Made by a program: the position numbers and the translations under genes. 33,804 bases of DNA from Bacteroidales bacterium. Its GTDB lineage: Bacteria; Bacteroidota; Bacteroidia; Bacteroidales; VadinHA17. Position 1 is the stretch's first letter; every line of letters begins with the position of its first letter. Location of the stretch: contig JAUVKT010000019.1 of the NCBI GenBank assembly GCA_030596125.1, forward strand, positions 1 to 33,804, given 5' to 3'. The notes below the pieces were generated by a model. It searched no databases. It saw only the letters and a program-made list of their open reading frames with translations, and was not told the DNA's origin. Positions 23,350 through 32,574 of this stretch are shown piece by piece.

Positions 23350-26130
23350 ATGAGGATTTTCAGGAAGATATTATTTTTTTTGATGATAATTGCTCCGGTT
23401 GCAGGATTATCAGGACAAATAATTGAAACCGATCCGGCTCTTCCTGTTATGGGTGAATCGGTAATTATATATTTTAACAGCGATCAGGAAACAGGGACTC
23501 TGAAGAATTTCGAAGGCGACCTTTATGCCCATACCGGGGTAACTATAGAGGGTGTTGGAAACTGGCAAAATGTTATTGGGAGTTGGGGCAATAATACCAC
23601 ACAGCCAAAGTTAACATACCTTGGCAGTTACAGGTATAAGCTTGAGATTACTCCCGATATTGAAACTTTTTATCCCAATATGGATGGTACCGAAAAGGTT
23701 ACACAACTCTGTTTTGTCTTTAGAAACGCTGCTGCCGATAAACAGACTGCCGACCTGTTTGTGGAGGTGTTTGAAGAGGCTTTGAATGTCACTTTTTTAA
23801 CCCCGGATGAGCCAACACTAATAGTTTCCATTAATGATCAGATAGAGATAAATATTACATCATTATTTGCTGACTCTCTTGAGCTTTTTGTAAATGATGT
23901 TTCAGTAAACAAAGTGATTGGTGTTGATGATATGACTCATACCTTAATTGCTGATATTTATGGTGGAAGCTGGGTTTTAGCGAAAGCTTATAATATGCCT
24001 GATTTTGTCGCAGACTCTTTTTATTTCTATGTAAAGCAAGACCCTGTTATTGAAGCGGTGCCGGCCGGAATTGAAGATGGTGTTAATTATACCGGTACGG
24101 GTTCAGTAACTCTTGTGCTTACAGCCCCCGGGAAAACAGATGCTTTTTTACTGGGTGATTTTAACAACTGGCAGATTGGGGATAACGGTTATATGAAAAA
24201 AGCACCTGATGGTGAGCGATTCTGGATTGAGATAGACGAGCTCACTCCGGACGAAGAATATGCTTTTCAGTATCTTGTTGACGGTTCAATAAGAATTGCT
24301 GATCCCTATTCAGAGAAGGTACTGGATTCATGGAATGATCCATATATAGATGAAGAAACTTATCCCGGATTGAAAGAATACCCCATGGGTGTGCCTGCCG
24401 GATATGTTGGGGTATTACAAACAGAGCCTGTATCCTATCAATGGCACAACACTGAATTTGTTCCTCCTGCCATAGAAGACCTTGTGATTTATGAATTACT
24501 TATCAGGGATTTTATCGGGAAACATAACTATCCTACGCTAACAGACACACTTGATTATCTCAATAATTTAGGTGTTAATGCAATAGAACTCATGCCTGTT
24601 AATGAGTTCGACGGAAATCTTAGCTGGGGTTATAACCCTGCATTCTATTTTGCTCCCGATAAATATTATGGTACAGCCAATATGTTCAGGGAATTTATTG
24701 ACTCCTGTCATTCAAGAGGGATCGCAGTAATTCTTGATATTGTTCTTAACCATTCAACGGGTTCGTCTTCCCTTGCCGCATTGTACTGGGATAAAGAGAC
24801 CAATAATGTCTCTGCCGACAATCCATGGTTTAATGTTGTCCCTACTCACGATTACAATGTTTTTCATGATTTCAACCACGAAAGTGATTACACCAGGGCA
24901 TTTTCCAAAAGAGTTATGGAGTACTGGATAGAAGAGTATAATGTGGATGGTTACCGGTTCGATCTCTCGAAAGGGTTTACGCAGAAAAATACTCTTGGGA
25001 ATGTAGAAGCCTGGGGGGCATATGATGCTTCACGGGTGGCTCTCTGGAAGATGTATGCTAACCATATTTGGTCATTTAACCCCGGTCACTATGTTATACT
25101 TGAGCACTTTGCCGATAACACCGAGGAAAAAGAACTGGCAGAATACGGTATGATGCTGTGGGGAAATCTTAATTATGAATACACAGAAGCATCAATGGGA
25201 TATTCATCAGATATTGATTGGGGATCCTATATAGAACGTGGATGGGCAGTCCCTCATGTAATTACCTATATGGAGAGTCATGATGAGGAGAGAATGCAGT
25301 TTAAAAATACCACTTATGGTGCCTCATCGGGAGATTATAATATCAGGGATCTGTATATTGGACTGGAGCGGGATATACTTGCTGCTGTTTTCTTTTTTAC
25401 AATACCCGGTCCGAAAATGATATGGCAGTTTGAAGAGCTGGGATATGACTACTCAATAAATTATAATGGTCGTACAGGAGAAAAACCAATCAAATGGAAT
25501 TACCTGGAAACCAATCAGCGCAGAAGGGTATATGAATCATTTGCAGCCCTGATCGATCTGAAGATGAATCAGCCCGCCTTCAGATCAAACGATTTTATAA
25601 TTACACAGGAAGGGAAGAAGAAGAGGATTAATATCAACCACGAATCTATGGATGTTGTTGTTCTTGGTAATTTTGATGTAGTGAGCGGACAGATTAGCGC
25701 AGAGTATAGTCAAACAGGATGGTGGTATGAGTTTTTTACCGGCGATTCTGTCGAAATTTCTAATACCGGCGATCTGCTTACTCTTCAGTCCGGCGAATAC
25801 AGGCTTTATACAACCAAAAAACTTGCTAAACCAGATATCATAGTTTCAATAAACGATCTGCTGTATGGGGAGGCAAATAGCTGGTTTAAAATCTACCCCA
25901 ATCCTGTTACAGATTTTGCAACAATCAGTTTTGATGAAAATGTTTCTTTCACCGGCCCGAAACTGAAAATAGAAATATTTACCCTATCGGGGCAAATTGT
26001 TAAATCTATATATGTCAGCCCCATAACCGGGAAAACAGTTGATCTTACCTGTCTGAATGAAGGGATCTATTTTCTCAGGGCAACAAGGAATAATATGGTT
26101 GGTACGCAGCGTTTTGTAAAAGTCAAATAG
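23350..26130 (+). CDS. GH13 alpha-amylase/pullulanase-type enzyme with CBM48-like and T9SS sorting domains
   Basis: A secreted amylase of 926 residues. The ATG at 23350 is chosen because a clean signal peptide starts there (MRIFRKILFFLMIIAPVAGL); the open frame reaches back to 23197 through a palindrome. After N-terminal beta domains comes a CBM48-type segment (about 250-330: VTLVLTAPGKTDAFLLGDFNNW), then the barrel with YELLIRDFIG, NAIELMPVNEF, AVILDIVLNHS, nucleophile VDGYRFDLSKG (Asp538), acid/base VILEHF (Glu585) and YMESHDEER (Asp645). The last 80 residues form a type IX sorting domain (WFKIYPNPVTDFATISF to the final RFVKVK), so the enzyme goes to the cell surface or outside. It would start starch degradation. 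It is in one arm with the SusA-like gene. Confidence 0.9.
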   Translation: MRIFRKILFFLMIIAPVAGLSGQIIETDPALPVMGESVIIYFNSDQETGTLKNFEGDLYAHTGVTIEGVGNWQNVIGSWGNNTTQPKLTYLGSYRYKLEITPDIETFYPNMDGTEKVTQLCFVFRNAAADKQTADLFVEVFEEALNVTFLTPDEPTLIVSINDQIEINITSLFADSLELFVNDVSVNKVIGVDDMTHTLIADIYGGSWVLAKAYNMPDFVADSFYFYVKQDPVIEAVPAGIEDGVNYTGTGSVTLVLTAPGKTDAFLLGDFNNWQIGDNGYMKKAPDGERFWIEIDELTPDEEYAFQYLVDGSIRIADPYSEKVLDSWNDPYIDEETYPGLKEYPMGVPAGYVGVLQTEPVSYQWHNTEFVPPAIEDLVIYELLIRDFIGKHNYPTLTDTLDYLNNLGVNAIELMPVNEFDGNLSWGYNPAFYFAPDKYYGTANMFREFIDSCHSRGIAVILDIVLNHSTGSSSLAALYWDKETNNVSADNPWFNVVPTHDYNVFHDFNHESDYTRAFSKRVMEYWIEEYNVDGYRFDLSKGFTQKNTLGNVEAWGAYDASRVALWKMYANHIWSFNPGHYVILEHFADNTEEKELAEYGMMLWGNLNYEYTEASMGYSSDIDWGSYIERGWAVPHVITYMESHDEERMQFKNTTYGASSGDYNIRDLYIGLERDILAAVFFFTIPGPKMIWQFEELGYDYSINYNGRTGEKPIKWNYLETNQRRRVYESFAALIDLKMNQPAFRSNDFIITQEGKKKRININHESMDVVVLGNFDVVSGQISAEYSQTGWWYEFFTGDSVEISNTGDLLTLQSGEYRLYTTKKLAKPDIIVSINDLLYGEANSWFKIYPNPVTDFATISFDENVSFTGPKLKIEIFTLSGQIVKSIYVSPITGKTVDLTCLNEGIYFLRATRNNMVGTQRFVKVK

Positions 26131-26217
26131 GAGTGGGGGAGGGGGAGAAGAGGAGGGGGAGAAACGGGGAATGGGGGAGAAAAACAGGAGAAGAGGGGAA
26201 GTGAGGGAAGGAGAATG
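26131..26217 (+). repeat. G/A-only low-complexity tract, left flank of the four-helix gene
   Basis: Almost pure purine on + (GAGTGGGGGAGGGGGAGAAG and on). The 19 nt at 26157-26175 (GGGAGAAACGGGGAATGGG) recur in inverted form at 26657-26675 with one change. It starts directly at the stop codon of the T9SS amylase gene. Confidence 0.8.
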
Positions 26218-26224
26218 TTCTAAA

Positions 26225-26599
26225 CTAGAAGGACCATTTGTCAGGTTGATTAGCCATTGTCACGAGCATCTTTAGAATTTGCTCATACCTGCTATCCAGT
26301 TCAGTATGTTTAGATTTTGATATGTACTCATGATCCAGGGAAAAATCAAGCCAGTTCTGAGTTTCGGCTGCTTCACCTTCTGAGTCTGATAATTTAGCTA
26401 CAAAAGCTTTTTCATACCTTCTTTTTCTAAAAGCCTCAGCTATGTTTGCCGGCACCGATCTTGAGCTTTTACGAATTTGTATTGTTAATGCATAAAGTTC
26501 TTCTTTTGGAAAAGATTTTGACAATTCAAATATCTCTATAGCAGTTCTATAAGCAATCTTGTAAACATCAAGATCCCGATGTGATTTAATAATTATCAT
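26225..26599 (-). CDS. Four-helix-bundle protein (S23/IVS, Avd-like family)
   Basis: A 124-residue helical protein. The start at 26599 gives MIIIKSHRDLDVYKIAYRTA; a longer frame to 26683 would run into the pyrimidine tract and is not used. Family marks are HRDLDVYKIAY, FPKEELYALTIQIRKSSRSVPANIAEAF, and LSDSEGEAAETQNWLDFSL. The family was first seen inside intervening sequences of 23S rRNA genes and also includes the Avd accessory protein of diversity-generating retroelements; in Bacteroidota it occurs as many scattered single genes of unknown function. Here no reverse transcriptase or variable repeat is near. Strongly biased tracts flank it on both sides, and it separates the two arms of the starch locus. 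Confidence 0.88.
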   Translation of the reverse strand: MIIIKSHRDLDVYKIAYRTAIEIFELSKSFPKEELYALTIQIRKSSRSVPANIAEAFRKRRYEKAFVAKLSDSEGEAAETQNWLDFSLDHEYISKSKHTELDSRYEQILKMLVTMANQPDKWSF

Positions 26600-26640
26600 A
26601 ATCAATGCAGCGACTATGACAAATATAATAAAATTAATCT

Positions 26641-26773
26641 CTTTTCCACCCCTTCTCCCACTCCCCGTTTCTCCCTCTCCCACTTCCCTTCCCCCACTCT
26701 CCCCCTCTCTCCCTCTCTCTTTCCCTCACTCTCCCACTCTCTCCCTCTCCCACTCCTTCTCCCATTTTCTCCC
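26641..26773 (-). repeat. C/T-only low-complexity tract, right flank of the four-helix gene
   Basis: Nearly pure pyrimidine on +, i.e. GA-rich on -, made of GGGAGAG-like units. It runs up to the stop codon of the GH13 lipoprotein gene. It carries the inverted 19-nt match to the left flank (26657-26675). Serine/proline-rich frames through it are artefacts of base bias. Confidence 0.8.
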
Positions 26774-28153
26774 TCACTTGCTAACAACAAAGTATCCCCA
26801 ACCACTCAAATCTAATGATATGTTTTCATCTAAAGCGACACTCTCACCGGTAAACGGATCAATATACTCACCATACAGAGAACTGTCTGTTACAGTAAAT
26901 GAAACCGGTTTATCCGAAAAATTGATAATTGTTATAACCCGGTTATCATCTTTCTCACGCACATAGGCATATACATCATCTGAACCTTCTGTGGTGAAAG
27001 TTGAAAATGATCCACCCCACAGACCATTATGCAAAGCGATGTTCTCTTTTTTTAGCCTGTTCAGGGTTGTATAGAAGGCTGTCAGTTCGCACTCTTTCCA
27101 ATCGATTGAATCTTTTTCAAAGAACTTAAGTCTTTTATTTAATCCCGCTTCCTGTCCGTTATAAAGCAAAGGCACCCCGGGAATTGTATACATATATACC
27201 GCAAATGCCCGGCCTGCTTCACCCATCCTTTCTTCAATGGTACCGGACCATGAATTTTCATCGTGGTTTGTAATAAAGCGAAGTCTGAATCCGTTTTCAG
27301 GGAATTTATCAATATCTTTTTTCAGTGCATTGTCGAGAACTTTGAAACTCTTTTTCCCCTGTGCAACCTCGTTCATCAGGTGGTGTAGCTCCCATGAGTA
27401 ATTCATATCATATCCCTTTTCGAGAAACTCAACCCTGTCTTCATTTTCGGCAAGAAGCAGAACTGGCTTGGTCTTTTCCATTACGGTACGGGCTTCTACC
27501 CAGAACTCAGCAGGAGTATTGTGAGGGTGATCTACCCTGAAACCATCAACACCGGCATCTTTAACCCAGAAGTAAAGTGCATCCAACATATAATCCTGAA
27601 GCGCTTCAACTTCCCAGTTTAGCTGGATAACATCAGTCCAGTCATAAGGAGAAACAAAGGTGCCCGAAGAGTCTTTATAATACCAGTCGGGATGCTCTGT
27701 CGCCAGGGGGTTATCCCATGCAGAATGATTTGGAACCCAATCTATTATTACGTACATCCCGGCATCATGGATTTTATTAACCAGAGATTTAAAATCATCC
27801 ATTGTTCCAAATTCCGGATTAACCCCTTTAAAATCGGCTATCGAGTAATAACTCCCGAGAGCGCCTTTTCTGTTTATTTCTCCGATTGGGTGTACAGGCA
27901 TAAACCATATTACATCTACACCCAGTTTGTCGAGACGGTCAACATGACCCTCGATCGCTGCAAAGGTACCCTCTTTGGTGAACTGCCTGACATTTAGTTC
28001 GTACAATACAATATCTTTCGACCATTCGGGATGAACCACCCCTTGATCAGATATCAGATTATCACTTTTTTTATCAGTTCCGTTATTACAACTTATTATA
28101 CTAAAAGAGAATAACAGAACAAAGACCAACTGAAACGATAGTTTTTTATACAT
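26774..28153 (-). CDS. GH13 alpha-amylase family lipoprotein
   Basis: A 459-residue amylase with a lipoprotein signal peptide (FVLLFSFSIISC, Cys22). The single-barrel GH13 has WSKDIVLYELNVRQF, VIWFMPVHPIGE, MYVIIDWVPNHSAWDN, nucleophile VDGFRVDHP (Asp208), acid/base LLLAENE (Glu236) and ITNHDENSW (Asp298), ending in a short C-terminal beta domain. No N-terminal accessory domain is present. This type is usual in Bacteroidota maltose/maltodextrin loci and should release maltose or short oligomers at the envelope. It is the third gene of the - arm, 66 nt after the GH65 stop; its own stop TGA lies at the edge of the pyrimidine tract. Confidence 0.9.
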   Translation of the reverse strand: MYKKLSFQLVFVLLFSFSIISCNNGTDKKSDNLISDQGVVHPEWSKDIVLYELNVRQFTKEGTFAAIEGHVDRLDKLGVDVIWFMPVHPIGEINRKGALGSYYSIADFKGVNPEFGTMDDFKSLVNKIHDAGMYVIIDWVPNHSAWDNPLATEHPDWYYKDSSGTFVSPYDWTDVIQLNWEVEALQDYMLDALYFWVKDAGVDGFRVDHPHNTPAEFWVEARTVMEKTKPVLLLAENEDRVEFLEKGYDMNYSWELHHLMNEVAQGKKSFKVLDNALKKDIDKFPENGFRLRFITNHDENSWSGTIEERMGEAGRAFAVYMYTIPGVPLLYNGQEAGLNKRLKFFEKDSIDWKECELTAFYTTLNRLKKENIALHNGLWGGSFSTFTTEGSDDVYAYVREKDDNRVITIINFSDKPVSFTVTDSSLYGEYIDPFTGESVALDENISLDLSGWGYFVVSK

Positions 28154-28182
28154 AACTATATTTTATTTAATTTTATTTAAAT

Positions 28183-28222
28183 TGTAATTTCGATCCCGAG
28201 CACTCGGGAGAGAAATCTATCA
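28183..28222 (+). repeat. Short dispersed palindromic repeat overlapping the GH65 stop codon
   Basis: TGTAATTTCGATCCCGAGCA with a CCCGAG-CACTCGGG hairpin, ending GAGAAATCTATCA. Same loose family as 17096. Its last bases are the TGA (on -) of the GH65 gene, so the present C-terminus may have been set by the insertion. Confidence 0.6.
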
Positions 28223-30532
28223 ATCCTTTCTACCAAACTTCTTCTTCTTCCCCGGATCTATATCTTCACAAACACCATAAACCTCAACAGGTACTATATT
28301 TTGCGAAAGATTTGTAACAGTAGCTCCATCACTGTCAGCAGTAACGTTCACAATGTTATTATGGAACCTGAAATAGAAAGAGTAGGACTTCCATTTTCCC
28401 GGTAACATTGGTTTCAGAATGACTTTTTCTTTTTTTATCCTCATGCCCCCGAATCCTTCAACAATGGAGAGCCATGTTCCTGCCATACTGGTTATATGCA
28501 ACCCTTCATGAACCTCCTTGTTATAATCATCCAGGTCGAGTCTGGCAGTGCGCAGATATAGTTTATATGCCTCATCGATATTTCCGATAGTTGCTGCAAT
28601 TATTGAGTAAATACTTGGCGAGAGGGATGATTCATGCACGGTACGGGGTTCGTAGAAATCATAGTTTCTCCTGATTGTTTCAGGATCATATCTTTCTTCG
28701 AAGTTATAGATTCCCTGTAGCACATCCGCCTGCTTGATAAAACAAGATCTGAGAATTCTGTCCCACGACCAGTTTTGATTAATCGGGCGCTCTTTTGGAT
28801 CAAGCATATCGGTTGTCAGTTGTTCTTTATCAAGATAACCTTCCTGTTGGAGAAATACACCCAGTTCATCATCAACAGGGTAATACATATTATCCACAAT
28901 CTCTCTCCATTTCTCAGCCTCATCATTACTGAAAGAAACCTTTTCAATAATAGATCTGAACTTGTCTTTTGATATGGCTTCAACCTTTACGAGAGACTCT
29001 AATGTATATTGCAGGGTCCATGAGGCCATGGTATTTGTATACCAATTATTATTCACATTATTTTCATATTCGTTAGGTCCGGTCACTCCCAAAATCACAT
29101 AACTGTTTTTAACTGTTGAGAAGTTAACCCGCTGACACCAGAACCGGGAAATACTGATAAGCACCTCAAGTCCGAAGTCAACAAGATAATTTACATCAGT
29201 TGTGTGATTAATATATCTGTAAATAGCAAAGGCTATTGCTCCATTTCTATGTATCTCTTCAAAAGTAATTTCCCATTCATTATGGCACTCTTCTCCATTC
29301 ATCGTAACCATAGGGTAGAGGGCTGCTCCATTTTTGAATCCAAGTTTTTCAGCGTTCTCTATAGCTTTTTGAAGATGGTTATATCTGTATAGAAGAAGAT
29401 TTCTTGCAACACCTGAATCTGCCGTATTAAGGTAAAATGAAAGCACAAAAGCTTCTGTATCCCAGTATGTGCTTCCACCGTATTTTTCGCCTGTAAACCC
29501 TTTCGGACCGATATTCAGACGATGATCACTTCCTGTATAAGTCTGGTACAGGTGGAAAATGTTAAACCTGATGCTCTGTTGAGCCGAAGGGTCACCGTCG
29601 ATAATAATATCACATTCATCCCATTTATCTGACCATTTTTGTTTGTGATCTTTCAGAAGGGATTCAAATCCTGCGGTTAAAGTTTTGTTGACCTTATCAA
29701 CGGCGAGTTCAGCAATTCTGTCAACAGGATGGTTCTCAGATGATAAAATTGAAGCGAATTTACAGATTGTCAGCTTGTTGCCCTTTTTGACATTTGTCGA
29801 ATATATTCGTGATATATATTTATCATTCCTGGTTATATTATGTTCAGGACTAATTACATGATCGTTAATCAGTATTAAATTTTTCATTGCAACTGCCACG
29901 TGGAAGTTAGTCTTACGCGTTATTGAAACGAGGACAGCCTTTTCGCTGTTAATATTTCCCGAGACGCTTTTCCAGAAAATTTCATTATAGTTTGAATCTT
30001 CATTAACTACATCGCCATCTATATAGGGTTCGGTAGTTATATTAACATCTTTGTTCAGGGGGGTTATCGAATACTCTATGGCACCTGTCTCATAATCTGC
30101 CATACTTACAAAACGTTTTGATTGAACAGAAATTTTTATACCTGATTTAAGCTGGCACACAAATTCTCTCTCCAGGGTACCTGACTTCATATCAAGAATG
30201 CGCCTGAATGATTCTACTTTGCAGGTTTCCAGGTCAAGGACCTCATTCCCCACGCTAATATTTATTCCTATCCAGTTAGGTGAGTTCAGAACTTTTGCAA
30301 AGTATTTGGGATACCCGTTTTTCCACCATCCCACTCTTGTTTTATCGGGGTAATAAATTCCTGCAATGTATGATCCCTGCATGCTGTTACCTGAATATTT
30401 CTCCTCGAAATTGGCACGTTGACCCATATGTCCGTTTCCAATAGAGAAAATACTCTCAGAAGCCCTGTTAAACTGCGGGTCAAAACCCTCTTCAATAATC
30501 TTCCACTCGTCTGTTCTTAAATTGGGATTCAT
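28220..30532 (-). CDS. GH65 maltose phosphorylase (or close disaccharide phosphorylase)
   Basis: Cytoplasmic enzyme that splits maltose with phosphate into beta-glucose 1-phosphate and glucose. At 770 residues and without signal peptide it matches the family. The N-terminal beta-sandwich starts with FNRASESIFSIGNGHMGQRANFEE. The (alpha/alpha)6 barrel has TGEKYGGSTYWDTEAF (347-362), GEECHNEWEITFEEIHRNG (413-431) and the catalytic motif GVTGPNEYENNVNNNWYTN, where Glu488 aligns with the known general acid of maltose phosphorylase. KQADVLQGIY marks the phosphate-binding side. It lies between the MFS transporter and the GH13 lipoprotein on -. Related kojibiose or trehalose phosphorylases cannot be excluded, but the starch context favours maltose. 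A partner beta-phosphoglucomutase gene, usual next to it, is not in the window. Confidence 0.88.
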   Translation of the reverse strand: MNPNLRTDEWKIIEEGFDPQFNRASESIFSIGNGHMGQRANFEEKYSGNSMQGSYIAGIYYPDKTRVGWWKNGYPKYFAKVLNSPNWIGINISVGNEVLDLETCKVESFRRILDMKSGTLEREFVCQLKSGIKISVQSKRFVSMADYETGAIEYSITPLNKDVNITTEPYIDGDVVNEDSNYNEIFWKSVSGNINSEKAVLVSITRKTNFHVAVAMKNLILINDHVISPEHNITRNDKYISRIYSTNVKKGNKLTICKFASILSSENHPVDRIAELAVDKVNKTLTAGFESLLKDHKQKWSDKWDECDIIIDGDPSAQQSIRFNIFHLYQTYTGSDHRLNIGPKGFTGEKYGGSTYWDTEAFVLSFYLNTADSGVARNLLLYRYNHLQKAIENAEKLGFKNGAALYPMVTMNGEECHNEWEITFEEIHRNGAIAFAIYRYINHTTDVNYLVDFGLEVLISISRFWCQRVNFSTVKNSYVILGVTGPNEYENNVNNNWYTNTMASWTLQYTLESLVKVEAISKDKFRSIIEKVSFSNDEAEKWREIVDNMYYPVDDELGVFLQQEGYLDKEQLTTDMLDPKERPINQNWSWDRILRSCFIKQADVLQGIYNFEERYDPETIRRNYDFYEPRTVHESSLSPSIYSIIAATIGNIDEAYKLYLRTARLDLDDYNKEVHEGLHITSMAGTWLSIVEGFGGMRIKKEKVILKPMLPGKWKSYSFYFRFHNNIVNVTADSDGATVTNLSQNIVPVEVYGVCEDIDPGKKKKFGRKD

Positions 30533-30557
30533 ATATTATCTGTTACTTATTTTTATT

Positions 30558-30597
30558 TGTCATCCCGAATCCGGCTTTGCCGGAGAGGGATCTGTTA
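30558..30597 (+). repeat. Short dispersed palindromic repeat (TGTCATCCCGAATCC type)
   Basis: TGTCATCCCGAATCCGG, inner CCGGCTTTGCCGG hairpin, end GGGATCTGTTA. Near copy of 2593-2637. It lies in the gap between the transporter and GH65 genes. Confidence 0.75.
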
Positions 30598-30620
30598 CTT
30601 GGATAAAAACTACGTTCTAT

Positions 30621-30664
30621 TAACGATTCAACGATTCAACGATTCAACGATTTAACAATTAAAC
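30621..30664 (+). repeat. Tandem AACGATTC repeat
   Basis: Three to four 8-nt units in tandem (TAACGATTCAACGATTCAAC and on) followed by TTTAACAATTAAACCTC. Shares the end AAACCTCTT with 5456-5493. Confidence 0.7.
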
Positions 30665-30689
30665 CTCTTCTTCACTTTATCAATCTTTA

Positions 30690-32213
30690 TTATTCATCAA
30701 CATCATCAACAAGAAAAACCATCATTGCTGCTATTATCATCGATACTCCACCGGCAACAAGGGCATAAATGGTATGCCCGTTAAAGAGGGTTTTTACCAT
30801 TAATCCAAGTATGCTTGCAGCAACCATTTGCGGTATTACGATAAAGAAATTAAAGATCCCCATATACGTACCCATCTTTTTTTGTGGCAACGAACCGGCC
30901 AGGATTGCGTAAGGCATGGAGAGGATAGATGCCCAGGCGAGCCCGACACCAACCATTGAAACAAGCAGTAGTGAAGGATTATTAAAAATATAGATCGACA
31001 TTAATCCAAGTCCGCCTGCAATCAGGCTTATCATATGTGTTGTTTTACGACTGGTATATTTTGCAAGTACCGGTAGCAGAAAAGCAACCATAAACGCAAA
31101 ACCGTTATACATACCAAACAGAACGCCTACCCAGTTAGCTCCCTTGTTATATAGAACAGATGTTGTATCAGAAGTACCATAAATATGACTGGTTATTGCG
31201 GAGGTGGTATATATCCACATTGCAAAAAGTGCAAACCATGAAAAAAACTGAACAACAGCGAGCTGTCCCATGGTTTTGGGCATATTAAAAAGGTCGGTAA
31301 GTATATTGTTTAGTCCGTTATCCTGCTTTCCGGCAGATTTTAAAAGTGCTGCTATTAATTGTAATACCCCAAACACTGTAATTCCGCCTGTAATAACATA
31401 TAATTCACCTTTGCCCCTGATCCGGTAAACAAGCCACGATAAAAGGATCCCAACTACCAGCCATATTAAACTGTTTCGCAGAAATGCGGGCTGTTTTATC
31501 TCTTTAATTGAATTATCCCCTGTTCTTTCGGCTTTCATCTTTTTTTCATAAGCTTCGAATGCATCCAGCTCCTCAGGAGAATACTCTTTGGTTTTGATAA
31601 CAGTCCACAATACAGCTATCAGAAAAACAAAGCCACCAATATAAAATGACAGTTGTACATTTAAAGGGATTAACTTGCCTGCTGCTGGCTCAGTTGATAC
31701 ATTAAACCAGTTTGTCAACACATAAGGAAGTACTGAGGCGACTACAGCACCAAGACCGATAAAAAAGCTCTGCATTGCAAAACCGGAGGTGCGCTGCTCA
31801 GATGGCAGCATATCTCCCACGAAGGCCCGGAAAGGTTCCATTGAAACATTTATGGAGGCATCCATTATCCATAACATTCCTGCAGCTACCCAAAGGACAG
31901 GGGAGTTAGGCATAATAATAAGTGCGATCGAAGCAAGGATTGCTCCTACAATAAAAAAGGGTCTTCTTCTGCCAAACCTGTTCCAGGTATGGTCACTCAT
32001 GTATCCGATAATAGGCTGAATAATTAATCCGGTTGCGGGAGCTGCCAGCCAGAAAATCGGTATATTCTCAACTTTTGCTCCGAGCGTTTCAAATATTCGG
32101 CTCACGTTTGCATTCTGCAAGGCAAAACCAAATTGTATCCCCAGGAAACCGAAACTCATGTTCCATATCTGCCAGAAACTCAATTTTGGTTTACCCATAT
32201 TATTATCGATCAT
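30690..32213 (-). CDS. MFS sugar transporter (SLC45-like, probable maltose importer)
   Basis: A 507-residue inner-membrane carrier with about 12 hydrophobic helices and a longer charged cytoplasmic loop in the middle (EYSPEELDAFEAYEKKMKAE). The start matches the family (MGKPKLSFWQIWNMSFGFLG; the ATG at 32213 or 32198 both fit). MFS motif A is in GYMSDHTWNRFGRRRPFF (70-87), and NVSMEPFRAFVGDMLP is typical of the SLC45/sucrose-maltose group. It is the first gene of the - arm followed by GH65 and GH13, so proton-linked uptake of maltose or maltodextrin is the best reading. The substrate is inferred from neighbours. Confidence 0.88.
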   Translation of the reverse strand: MIDNNMGKPKLSFWQIWNMSFGFLGIQFGFALQNANVSRIFETLGAKVENIPIFWLAAPATGLIIQPIIGYMSDHTWNRFGRRRPFFIVGAILASIALIIMPNSPVLWVAAGMLWIMDASINVSMEPFRAFVGDMLPSEQRTSGFAMQSFFIGLGAVVASVLPYVLTNWFNVSTEPAAGKLIPLNVQLSFYIGGFVFLIAVLWTVIKTKEYSPEELDAFEAYEKKMKAERTGDNSIKEIKQPAFLRNSLIWLVVGILLSWLVYRIRGKGELYVITGGITVFGVLQLIAALLKSAGKQDNGLNNILTDLFNMPKTMGQLAVVQFFSWFALFAMWIYTTSAITSHIYGTSDTTSVLYNKGANWVGVLFGMYNGFAFMVAFLLPVLAKYTSRKTTHMISLIAGGLGLMSIYIFNNPSLLLVSMVGVGLAWASILSMPYAILAGSLPQKKMGTYMGIFNFFIVIPQMVAASILGLMVKTLFNGHTIYALVAGGVSMIIAAMMVFLVDDVDE

Positions 32214-32574
32214 TATTATAAATTTTGCTGTTGAAACTCCTTCAGGAAAGATAAAAGTACAAAAAAAATCCAGCCTGTTTAGTTATAATCAGTATAGTTA
32301 CGTTCTTTTTAGAGTGCTGTTTCTGTATCATATTATTTCAATCGTTTTCGATGATTCAGAAAAGCAGAAAAAAATACTAAACAGATTGATTCTAAATAAG
32401 AATCCTAAATCTGCAGAATAAAGCGTTCTGACTTTTATTGAGGATTATCAATAAATTGTTTGACAATTACCGTGAATTAGGTTGAAGCATATTAATCTGA
32501 TACACAATAATTAATGAAAAATTACCCGTAATTTTACTATTGAAGAAGAAAGCGAAATTTAACAAAGTGTTATT
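32214..32574. other. Divergent intergenic region, MFS transporter / Cys-rich protein
   Basis: No convincing gene in these 361 AT-rich nt. One inverted word pair ATCGTTTTCGAT is at about 32340. No TAnnTTTG box was found on either strand and the operator palindrome of 20997 is not repeated here. Confidence 0.4.

Noticed and set aside
26225-26599. Diversity-generating retroelement (Avd-like protein)
   Set aside because: No reverse transcriptase, template repeat or variable repeat was found; the protein is a stand-alone member of the wider four-helix family.
26614-26966. Ser/Pro- and Gly/Glu-rich open frames across the low-complexity tracts
   Set aside because: They come from the pure pyrimidine/purine composition and have no family features or plausible starts.
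30621-30664. CRISPR array
   Set aside because: The units are 8 nt, directly adjoining and without spacers; no cas genes are present.
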